This document shows positions 1 through 5,487 of a DNA stretch of 6,260 bases, piece by piece. The stretch covers positions 1 to 6,260 of the forward strand of contig CAIXUF010000586.1 in the NCBI GenBank assembly GCA_903922535.1. Reading direction: 5' to 3'. Made by a program: the position numbers and the translations under genes. Source of the DNA: Candidatus Hydrogenedentota bacterium (lineage in GTDB: Bacteria > Hydrogenedentota > Hydrogenedentia > Hydrogenedentiales > CAITNO01). The first letter of the stretch is position 1, and the number at the start of each line of letters is the position of its first letter. Under the pieces are notes generated by a model. The model was not told the DNA's origin. It ran no database searches and was given only the letters and a program-made list of their open reading frames with translations.

Positions 1-1
1 C

Positions 2-259
2 GTGCTCGACGAGGCCCACATCACCCGGGTTACGGTGGCCGAAAAGTACCGCAACAGGGGCTATGGACGCGCCATCACCGAGCACATGCTCGCCCGCGCC
101 TTCGAACTCGGGGCCGTGCTCGCCCGCCTCGAAGTGCGCGAGGCCAATCTTCCCGCGCGTGCCCTCTACGACCGGCTGGGTTTTGAGGTGGAGGGGAAGC
201 GGATCGGCTATTACCAGCGCACCAACGAGAACGCCGTGCTGATGGTAAAGCACTTCTAG
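2..259 (+). CDS. RimI-like GNAT N-acetyltransferase, C-terminal part (5' end outside window)
   Basis: This is the C-terminal 85 or so residues of a GNAT-fold acetyltransferase, in a frame already open at the left edge. The acetyl-CoA pyrophosphate-binding loop (motif A) is seen as ITRVTVAEKYRNRGYGRAI, with R-N-R-G-Y-G matching the family Q/R-x-x-G-x-G/A. It is followed by the RimI-type run LEVREANLPARALYDRLGFE and then G-Y-Y, the usual order in RimI (N-terminal alanine acetylation of ribosomal protein S18) and its relatives. Substrate cannot be decided from this fragment, so no symbol is given. A GTG lies at the first codon, but motif A starts only a few residues later, so the true start must be upstream of the window. 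The gene ends at TAG and converges on the AMMECR1 gene across a 61-bp gap (260-320), in which I see no convincing terminator hairpin. Confidence 0.85.
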   Translation: MLDEAHITRVTVAEKYRNRGYGRAITEHMLARAFELGAVLARLEVREANLPARALYDRLGFEVEGKRIGYYQRTNENAVLMVKHF

Positions 260-320
260 GAGAGGCCGGTCCAAGCCCCCATACCCACCGTCATTGCGAA
301 CGCACTGAAGCAAACCGCCG

Positions 321-959
321 TTACGCCAGGCTCTCGGACAGTTGCGCATCGGTCTCGCCGAACACCTCCGCGCTGAACCGGGACAGTCGGAAATCAGGGC
401 GCTTCCAGGCACCGCGTGGCACGCCCGCCTTGCGGCAAAGCGCATCCAGAAAGGCGTCAATATCCCACCCATATTCGCCCGGCACCTGCGGCAACAGTAT
501 CCCGCTGGTCACGCCGCCCGTGTGTTCCAAATAGAGTCCGTCCCTTCCAACAACCACTTCGCTGATTTCATGCACCCGGACAAAGGGCGACCCGGGGCGT
601 TCCCCCTCGCGCAACGCCGAGATTTCTATGGTCAGGTCGGGAATTTCGGCATGATTCACCGAATTGAACCGCGGGTCCCGGAAACCGGCATTGACCGCGT
701 TGTCCCGGACGGTCTCGGCAAGCATGCCGGCCGCGTGAATGTAGCCAATGCAGCCCCTCAGTTCCCCTTTGCGGTGCAGGGTGACAAAGGCGCCCCGCGG
801 CGTGCGCAGGGGCTCGGACAAATCGAAGCCGTCCAGCGGCAGCGCTGTCTTGGTTTTGGAAAAATGCGTGAGGCTCTGCCGCGCGATCCGCAACAGGAGA
901 CCGCGCTCCTCGGCCGTCAGGTCGGGGGACTCGGAACTGTTCAGTGGTTGTCTTTCCAT
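321..959 (-). CDS. AMMECR1-domain protein (AmmeMemoRadiSam system protein A)
   Basis: A 212-residue protein, about the usual length for a stand-alone bacterial or archaeal AMMECR1 protein. Family signatures are in order: an N-terminal helix (LLLRIARQSL, residues 21-30), PRGAFVTLHRKGELRGCIGY (54-73) containing the near-invariant L-R-G-C-I-G at 67-72, the helix with R-D-N-A (85-88), D-P-R-F (95-98), the strand LTIEISAL (109-116), and GVTSGILLPQVPGEYGWD (149-166). The biochemical role of the family is not firmly settled. The conserved LRGCIG cysteine (Cys70) is thought to be functionally important. No signal peptide is seen, so a cytoplasmic location is expected. The ATG at 957-959 lies inside the 3' end of the upstream MEMO gene, a 19-nt overlap that suggests translational coupling. 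A GGAGGAG purine run on this strand lies about 17 nt upstream, farther than ideal, so initiation may depend on coupling. It ends with TAA at 321-323. Confidence 0.92.
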   Translation of the reverse strand: MERQPLNSSESPDLTAEERGLLLRIARQSLTHFSKTKTALPLDGFDLSEPLRTPRGAFVTLHRKGELRGCIGYIHAAGMLAETVRDNAVNAGFRDPRFNSVNHAEIPDLTIEISALREGERPGSPFVRVHEISEVVVGRDGLYLEHTGGVTSGILLPQVPGEYGWDIDAFLDALCRKAGVPRGAWKRPDFRLSRFSAEVFGETDAQLSESLA

Positions 960-2194
960 GGATAGCGTTTCTTTTTCTCCTCCGGGGTCTTGGCCTTGGG
1001 CGCCGCCATCTTGCCCACGCTCTTGGCGATGCCGTTTGCAGCGCTGTCCGCGCCCTCCGCGGGCTTGGTCTGGAGATCCGCAGAAGTGCCCGGCTGTTTT
1101 TCAGAGGGGGTTGGCTCCGTCCCCTGCGCCGTGCCCACGGGGTGCATGGGCAGCGGACGGACCTTTTCGGGGCGTGCCGCCAGCGCGGGACGGTTCGGAT
1201 CATGGAAGGTGAAGGCCGCGTAACTCACCGAGCGGTTCTGATCGCCCGTCTTTGTGGCCGACACCTCATAGGCCAGCAGCCGCGCGCGCGTCTGCGGCGG
1301 CATCAGCTTCATGAGAATCTCAATGGGATGCCGTCCGTCGATGACGTTCTTCGTCGCGTCCAGATACCTGGTGAAACATTTCACGTCCATCGCCATCACG
1401 CAGTCAAAGGCCTCCCGGTCAAGATGCTCAATGTTGGGAATGATGTTGTCATTGAACGGCCGGTTGCTGAAGTCGTTCCCAAAGTGCGTGAAGCTGCTGC
1501 TCGCCACGACCAGCGTGCGCTCGGTGACAATTGGGCGCAGCACACGGGCGATGGCATCCACGGCCGCAGGATTGAACTTGCCGCCCGCGTCGGTCAGGCG
1601 GCCGACAAGGATCGGCACCACCTTGAACTCGTGCAGACGCTCCTGGAGATAGGGCAGCAGCGTCTCCACACCGTACTCGTATTCATGAACCTGCGGCCGC
1701 TGGGCCTTCGGCCTGTAGTAGAGCGACCGCGCCGTGAACAAGGGGGAGAACAGAATCTGGCGCATGGCCTCCTCGTCGAGCGCCACCGGCCCCAGGGGCG
1801 TTGCAAATGCGTCAACCGCCTCGACGGAACAGTTCTCTATGTCCGCCATGTGCGCGGCGGAAAGGATGATGACCCGGTCATACTGGCCGGGCTTGATGTT
1901 CTTGAACGCCTCGGCCGTCACCGAACCCGCCAGCCCGTACGGCGCGGGGGAGGCAATGCAGCCCACCATCGCCTCCGGAACATCCGGCGCGTCCGCCGCT
2001 GAGAACAAACCCTGCACGGTTTTCAACAGCGTCTCGGGATCCCCGGGATAATAGGTCTCCGTCGCAGCCGGCGCCCGCACCACAACACTGCGGGGGGCCG
2101 CCACCGCGATGGATGAGCACAACAACAGCACGGCGGCCAGAAATGCGGCAGCCGGCACACAGAAGGAAGCACGGGGGTGTTTGTTCATGCGCAT
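941..2194 (-). CDS. Secreted, divergent MEMO-family protein (AmmeMemoRadiSam system protein B)
   Basis: A 417-residue protein in three parts. Residues 1-33 look like a Sec signal peptide (R/K-rich start, hydrophobic AAAFLAAVLLLC, probable cleavage near A-V-A-A). Residues 37-332 are a MEMO domain, the LigB-like class III dioxygenase fold. Residues 333-417 are a Pro/Lys/Ala-rich low-complexity tail. MEMO landmarks are VIILSAAH (108-115), T-P-L-G (132-135), VVPILVG (192-198), SSFTHFG (233-239), IEHLD (255-259), DGRHPIEIL (286-294) and RSVSYAAFTF (321-330). Compared with human MEMO1 as I recall it, His81 and His192 are kept (His115, His237). His49 of the PHAGY motif aligns with Pro83, and Cys244 of C-G-R-H-P aligns with Asp286. 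Catalysis therefore looks lost or altered. ATG at 2192-2194 is taken as the start; ATG at 2186-2188 is equally possible, and neither has a clear ribosome binding site. The gene overlaps the AMMECR1 gene by 19 nt. Confidence 0.9.
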   Translation of the reverse strand: MRMNKHPRASFCVPAAAFLAAVLLLCSSIAVAAPRSVVVRAPAATETYYPGDPETLLKTVQGLFSAADAPDVPEAMVGCIASPAPYGLAGSVTAEAFKNIKPGQYDRVIILSAAHMADIENCSVEAVDAFATPLGPVALDEEAMRQILFSPLFTARSLYYRPKAQRPQVHEYEYGVETLLPYLQERLHEFKVVPILVGRLTDAGGKFNPAAVDAIARVLRPIVTERTLVVASSSFTHFGNDFSNRPFNDNIIPNIEHLDREAFDCVMAMDVKCFTRYLDATKNVIDGRHPIEILMKLMPPQTRARLLAYEVSATKTGDQNRSVSYAAFTFHDPNRPALAARPEKVRPLPMHPVGTAQGTEPTPSEKQPGTSADLQTKPAEGADSAANGIAKSVGKMAAPKAKTPEEKKKRYPWKDNH

Positions 2195-2472
2195 ATTCTG
2201 TCACAAGTGCCAGGAATGTTCAATGGCGGGGATTGCGATGGCGCACAGTTGTGACTGTCTCGAAATTCACAGCAAAACACCGCACTTCTCAACTTCATCG
2301 TGGAAAGGCAGGGCAGCGCGCAAGTGCCACTCTGCCCGGGAGTGATAAACCGTTGACAGGATGGCGTCGTGGGCCAGTTCCAAGTCAAGAACTGCGCGTT
2401 CTGTGCCGCATTGTTCGTTCTTGGACAACGGTTTGTCCGTCAAAACCAGAATGTCATAGTCCGACTCCGGCT
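2195..2472. other. Intergenic region with overlapping inverted repeats
   Basis: About 280 bases between the minus-strand MEMO gene and the recognisable part of the ThuA gene. No reading frame here encodes anything I recognise on either strand. Several short inverted repeats are visible: CAGTTC (2375-2380) with GAACTG (2389-2394); AGAAC (2388-2392) with GTTCT (2398-2402); CAAGAAC (2386-2392) with GTTCTTG (2417-2423); and CACTC (2328-2332) with GAGTG (2340-2344). The first three share an arm and exclude one another. The 9-mer CAAGTGCCA occurs at 2204 and 2321. The region should hold the promoter for the MEMO-AMMECR1 unit, but I see no convincing -35/-10 pair on the minus strand. It is also where the missing 5' part of the ThuA gene should have been. 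Confidence 0.4.
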
Positions 2473-2931
2473 TTGGCTGAGCCCGTATTGAACGGCCTCC
2501 TCGACTATTTGAACAACGGCGGGGGAGTGGTCATCACCCATTTCGGCTGCGGTGCCTTCCAGGAATGGAACGATTTCGTCCCGTATTCCGGCCACGTCTG
2601 GAACCCCAAGTTCAGGGCGCACGCCCCCTACAGCCCCTTTGACCTGTCCATTGTGGACCACGACCATGCCATCACGAAGGGCCTCAAGGACTTCCCCACC
2701 GCTGACGAACTGTACACCCGTCTGGATGGTCCAACGCCCGTCCACGTGCTTTGCACAGCCGTCTCCAAAGGCGACAAGAAGCCCTATCCCATGGGCTTCG
2801 TCCTGGAACCTGGAAAGGGCAGGGCCTTCCAATGCACCCTGGGCCACGACGTAAACGCCCTGCGCTCCGAAGGGACGCGCGCGCTCTACCTGCGTGCGGC
2901 CCAATGGGCAACCGGCCTTTCCGTTCCGTGA
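2473..2931 (+). pseudogene. ThuA-like domain protein, probably 5'-truncated
   Basis: From about 2476 the frame reads as the C-terminal two-thirds of a ThuA-like (class I glutamine amidotransferase-like) domain, about 150 residues. The parts in order are the helix before the central strand (LNGLLDYLNNGGGVVITHFG, 2491-2550), C-G-A-F-Q-E-W, a V-W then R-x-H-A-P stretch, DHDHAITKGLKDF (aspartate/histidine then I-T-x-G-L), D-E-L-Y-T-R-L, PYPMGFVLEPGKGRAF, and LGHD followed by the final AAQWATGL. Full ThuA domains are roughly 210-240 residues and start with a VLIVTG-type strand. Nothing like that appears in the three forward frames over 2200-2470. The frame remains open upstream to 2113, but those residues are antisense to the MEMO gene and non-homologous. 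Possible starts (TTG at 2473 or 2488) lack a ribosome binding site. The best reading is a gene that lost its 5' end, though a short functional variant cannot be excluded. ThuA proteins are linked to sugar metabolism. Confidence 0.6.
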
Positions 2932-3006
2932 CGGATGGGCGGGCGACGCCCCTGGATTAATCCGTACCACGCCGACATCAAAACTTCAAATTCCCTCATC
3001 GTTCTG

Positions 3007-3043
3007 CTCTGCGTTCCTCTGCGTCCTTGGCGTCTCTGCGTTC
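3007..3043. repeat. Degenerate CTCTGCGT short tandem repeat
   Basis: Three copies of the 10-mer CTCTGCGTTC or CTCTGCGTCC lie at 3007-3016, 3017-3026 and 3034-3043. A 7-bp partial unit, TTGGCGT, separates the last two. The motif is strand-asymmetric (pyrimidine-rich on the plus strand) and lies in the gap between the ThuA remnant and wrbA. From memory, similar 'CTCTGCGTCCTCTGCG'-type intergenic elements occur scattered through many environmental bacterial genomes, but I cannot check copy number here. It does not match a CRISPR array, because it has no unique spacers. Confidence 0.6.
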
Positions 3044-3154
3044 ATTCGCCCCCGCAAGAGATCAGATTTGACTCTTCTGCGGAATCAACCGCGCCAGTCA
3101 TCTGTTTCAAACGTGGTATTGTGAAAAGAGTTCTGTTTTCTTGTCTCAAACCGT

Positions 3155-3160
3155 GGAGGA
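3155..3160 (+). promoter_or_regulatory. Shine-Dalgarno site of wrbA
   Basis: GGAGGA ends 9 bases before the ATG at 3170-3172. It is a near-perfect anti-16S match and the strongest ribosome binding site in the window, and it fixes the wrbA start. It suggests efficient translation of wrbA compared with its neighbours. No good sigma-70 promoter pair was found in the AT-richer stretch at 3060-3150. A TTGACT at 3068-3073 has no matching -10 box at the right distance. Confidence 0.8.
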
Positions 3161-3169
3161 TAGGCAACC

Positions 3170-3787
3170 ATGGCAACAAATGTATTGGTGGTGTTCTACA
3201 GCACATACGGCCACATTTACAAAATGGCCGAAGCCGAGGCTGAGGGCGCGCGCAGCGTCGCGGATGTGGATGTGAAGCTGGTCCAGGTGGCGGAACTGGT
3301 GCCCGACGCCGCCCTTGAACGGACCGGCGCGCTGGCCGCACGGGCGGCCTTTGCCCACATCCCCGTGGCGGAACCCGCCATGCTGGCCGAGGCCGACGCC
3401 GTCATTTTCGGCACGCCCACCCGCTTCGGCAATATGGCCGCCCAAATGCGCAATTTCCTCGACCAGACCGGCGGCCTGTGGATGAAAGGCGCCCTGGTGG
3501 GCAAGGTGGGCAGCGTGTTTTGCAGCACCGGCACCCAGCACGGCGGCCAGGAAACCACCATCACCGGCTTCCACACGACGCTGCTGCATCACGGCATGAT
3601 CATCGTCGGCGTGCCCTACTCTGAACCGCGCCTCACGAACATGTCCGAGATCACGGGCGGCACCCCCTACGGTGCAACCACACTGGCCGGCGCGGACGGT
3701 TCCCGCAATCCGTCGGAGAATGAACTGGCCATCGCGCGTTTTCAGGGAGCCCATGTGACCGCGATTGCCAAGAAACTCAAAGGATGA
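3170..3787 (+). CDS. wrbA: NAD(P)H:quinone oxidoreductase, type IV (WrbA flavoprotein)
   Basis: A 205-residue flavodoxin-fold protein, close to the usual WrbA length of about 200. WrbA enzymes bind FMN, form tetramers, and reduce quinones by two electrons using NAD(P)H. This avoids semiquinone formation and protects the cytoplasm from oxidative stress. Visible signatures are the first strand and FMN-phosphate loop [16 protein letters not shown] (residues 5-20, with S-T-Y-G-H), the flavin-binding loop [20 protein letters not shown] (81-100), and [12 protein letters not shown] (119-130) with the WrbA-type T-Q-H-G-G-Q-E. The run [11 protein letters not shown] (140-150) is followed by [21 protein letters not shown] (163-183), which is characteristic of WrbA rather than plain flavodoxin. 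All key flavin-contacting segments look intact. The gene appears monocistronic, with its own strong ribosome binding site. It converges on the toroid protein gene with a 40-bp gap (3788-3827) and no clear terminator. Confidence 0.95.
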   Translation: MATNVLVVFYSTYGHIYKMAEAEAEGARSVADVDVKLVQVAELVPDAALERTGALAARAAFAHIPVAEPAMLAEADAVIFGTPTRFGNMAAQMRNFLDQTGGLWMKGALVGKVGSVFCSTGTQHGGQETTITGFHTTLLHHGMIIVGVPYSEPRLTNMSEITGGTPYGATTLAGADGSRNPSENELAIARFQGAHVTAIAKKLKG

Positions 3788-3827
3788 CATCCGCGCGAGC
3801 AGCAGGACTGTTCTGAAACACGCTGCC

Positions 3828-5333
3828 CTACGGGCCGGGAATGGCGCCAATCGCACGGCCCATCCAGTAGGGCAGGAACATGTCAATCCCGGGATATTCA
3901 TAGGGCATGTCCCATCCCCCGACACAGCCACAGGGAGTGCGTTGCCAAAGAAAATCCTCGGGAATGCGCTCGTGGGCCAGCAGCGCATATTCGGACTGGG
4001 TGTCGTTGTGCCAGGTAATGTCCGCATCCCCCGTGCGGTCAATGTGCCGCCTCCATTTGTCCCGGGGAAAATCAATCATCTGCCCCTGAAGCACCGCACG
4101 GGCGTCATTGTCCTTGGGGTCGCCCAACGCAAGCATGTAAATGGCGGCAAAATGGGCGTTGAGATGATCGTGCGCGTATCCCTTATACATTTGGCGCACC
4201 ATGCCCTGCCAGAGCGCCTTCTCACGGGGCGCTTCCTCAATAACGGCCGCAGCCGCGCAGAGAATGAACGTGAGATTGTTGCTGCTGTAGCGTGTTTCCC
4301 ATCTGCTGGTCATGTTTCCTTCGACAGGAATGCACAGGGGCAGCGTCTTGCGGTAGGTTTCGGCGTAGGTGCTGCGGGTGGCCGACGGGGCATAGCAGGA
4401 GAGAAGCCCGTTGCGTTCCGGCAGGAGTCCAATAAACGGGTCCATCGTCAGCATAAACCCCGTCCATGCGCAGGTAAAAACGGGGACGGGATTCTTCACG
4501 TGCCCCTTGCCGTCAATGATCCAGAACTTGTCGTCACGAAGCCGGGACAAAGCCAGTTCCGCAATGGTCTCCAGCTTCTCCTGCGCCCGCGCATCCCGGA
4601 CAAACGCCTTCACAAAGGCCATGCCAAAAAGGAAACCGTCATAGCTGTCTCTTGTGCTGTTTGAGAGCCAGACATACCCGCTGAATTCCCCCGTCCCACG
4701 GAAGGCCTGTTTTCCGAGGGGAGGCGGCGCGGGGTCGTCCCAGTTCCCATAGCGGCGGTAATACTCGGCGTACGCCGGGTCATCGGCCGGTCCCGCATAC
4801 CTTGGCAGAAATCCGGGGCGCTCCGTCATCCGGCACAACCGTTCAAACACGTCGAACACCGCATAAATGCGGCCCAGCGTTGTTGCATCCTGCTCCACGC
4901 TGTATTTCAGCGCCAGCGCGGCGAGATAGTGCCCAGTCCAGATGGCGCCGTCGCCCAGCCCCTCATACATGACGATGGAGTTCCGTTGCCGGTCCGTGTA
5001 AATGATGTCTGCATTCATGCCCTGGGGCAGATGGTCCGAAACGTAGTTCTCCAGAAACATTTCAGCTTTCTGGTGAACGGCCACGGCCTGCTCATGCGTC
5101 ATTTTAATCCAGGGCCGCGATTCCCCCCTGGCAATGGAGCGCAGCACGGCTTCCTGGCCGGGCAGAAGATCCGTTGCGGCCTTTCGTCCGAAATCCCTGC
5201 TCTCCGACACGGCCCGGCCCGCGGAATTGTCCTGGGCTGTGGCCCCCATGACAACGCAAAGGCCCGCAACCAGACAATGAACGAATCCCATATTCTCGGA
5301 CCCGCGCGTGAACCGGATCGTGTTGATGCTCAT
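3828..5333 (-). CDS. Secreted protein of unknown function, probable (alpha/alpha) toroid glycosidase-like fold
   Basis: With ATG at 5331-5333 the product is 501 residues. It has an N-terminal export signal (I-R-F-T-R basic segment, hydrophobic GFVHCLVAGLCVVMGATA, likely cut before Q-D-N). The frame is open upstream to 5489, but that would place a long Arg-rich stretch ahead of the signal and overlap the divergent gene. ATG at 5342 or 5291 are alternatives; none has a strong ribosome binding site. The rest is a series of helical hairpins rich in aromatic, Asp and Gly turns. Examples are GLGDGAIWTGHYLAALALKY (residues 125-144), G-F-L-P-R-Y (174-179), STRDSYDGFLFGMAFVKAF (226-244), FTCAWTGFML (286-295) and NAHFAAIYMLALGD (392-405). 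Near the C-terminus is a Cys/Gly/Trp-rich C-G-C-V-G-G-W-D. This pattern resembles six-hairpin glycosidase-like proteins, but I cannot assign a GH family or catalytic acids. Sharing a divergent promoter region with a GH71/99-like gene supports a glycan role. Confidence 0.82.
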   Translation of the reverse strand: MSINTIRFTRGSENMGFVHCLVAGLCVVMGATAQDNSAGRAVSESRDFGRKAATDLLPGQEAVLRSIARGESRPWIKMTHEQAVAVHQKAEMFLENYVSDHLPQGMNADIIYTDRQRNSIVMYEGLGDGAIWTGHYLAALALKYSVEQDATTLGRIYAVFDVFERLCRMTERPGFLPRYAGPADDPAYAEYYRRYGNWDDPAPPPLGKQAFRGTGEFSGYVWLSNSTRDSYDGFLFGMAFVKAFVRDARAQEKLETIAELALSRLRDDKFWIIDGKGHVKNPVPVFTCAWTGFMLTMDPFIGLLPERNGLLSCYAPSATRSTYAETYRKTLPLCIPVEGNMTSRWETRYSSNNLTFILCAAAAVIEEAPREKALWQGMVRQMYKGYAHDHLNAHFAAIYMLALGDPKDNDARAVLQGQMIDFPRDKWRRHIDRTGDADITWHNDTQSEYALLAHERIPEDFLWQRTPCGCVGGWDMPYEYPGIDMFLPYWMGRAIGAIPGP

Positions 5334-5405
5334 GCGTCCCATGGTACCAAGCCGCCGGATTGGCCGCAAAACATGCGCGTTCAGGCGTGGGCTCAACAGA
5401 AGACC

Positions 5406-5425
5406 GCGGCGGGTGCGCCGCTTTT
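5406..5425 (+). other. GC-only hairpin followed by a T-run (terminator-like)
   Basis: GCGGCG (5406-5411), loop GGTG (5412-5415) and CGCCGC (5416-5421) form a perfect 6-bp stem, followed directly by TTTT (5422-5425). On the plus strand this has the shape of a minimal intrinsic terminator. No plus-strand gene ends here, since the region lies between two divergent genes. Possible roles are blocking antisense read-through toward the plus-strand gene, acting as an operator or attenuator, or chance in GC-rich DNA. The short stem keeps confidence low. Confidence 0.4.
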
Positions 5426-5450
5426 CCCATTCCCGGTGAACTGGTATCAT
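5422..5450 (+). promoter_or_regulatory. Possible extended -10 promoter for the GH71/99-like gene
   Basis: TGGTATCAT at 5442-5450 reads as an extended -10 element (TG, one base, TATCAT). Seventeen bases upstream lies a poor -35 candidate, TTTTCC (5422-5427). Transcription would start about 30 bases before the ATG at 5488. This is a consensus match only. The -35 overlaps the T-run of the hairpin at 5406-5425. Confidence 0.35.
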
Positions 5451-5475
5451 TGCCCCGGTTCGTGCTCTCATATCC

Positions 5476-5481
5476 GGGGTG
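5476..5481 (+). promoter_or_regulatory. Shine-Dalgarno site for the GH71/99-like gene
   Basis: GGGGTG is a one-mismatch match to the GGAGGTG core. It ends 6 bases before the ATG at 5488-5490, supporting that start over the internal ATG at 5521. Confidence 0.6.
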
Positions 5482-5487
5482 CTTTCC

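Noticed and set aside
342..965. 207-codon plus-strand open frame opposite the AMMECR1 gene
   Set aside because: No family features are seen. The minus-strand frame carries the LRGCIG and DPRF motifs.
944..2002. 352-codon plus-strand open frame opposite the MEMO gene
   Set aside because: It is an antisense shadow in GC-rich DNA. It is Arg/His/Gly-rich with no recognisable domain, while the minus strand encodes a clear MEMO domain.
2090..2194. Possible lipoprotein signal in the MEMO N-terminus (Cys26 after L-L-L)
   Set aside because: The residue before the cysteine is Leu rather than Gly, Ala or Ser. An ordinary signal peptidase I site at A-V-A-A fits better.
2187..2345. Small Cys-rich plus-strand frame (C-H-K-C-Q-E-C, then C-D-C) resembling a zinc-binding peptide
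   Set aside because: There is no ribosome binding site, the cysteine spacing fits no known small zinc family well, and it overlaps the MEMO start on the other strand. It is likely chance.
3068..3073. TTGACT as a -35 box for wrbA
   Set aside because: There is no acceptable -10 hexamer 16-18 bases downstream.
3799..3826. GCAGC/GCTGC inverted repeat in the wrbA-toroid convergent gap as a terminator
   Set aside because: The stem is only 5 bp with a long loop and no T-run on either strand.
3146..4075. 309-codon minus-strand open frame opposite wrbA
   Set aside because: It is antisense to an intact WrbA and runs across the convergent junction into the toroid gene in another frame, with low-complexity composition.
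3765..4664. 299-codon plus-strand open frame opposite the toroid protein gene
   Set aside because: It overlaps the end of wrbA and has no recognisable domain. The opposite strand has a signal peptide and patterned helices.
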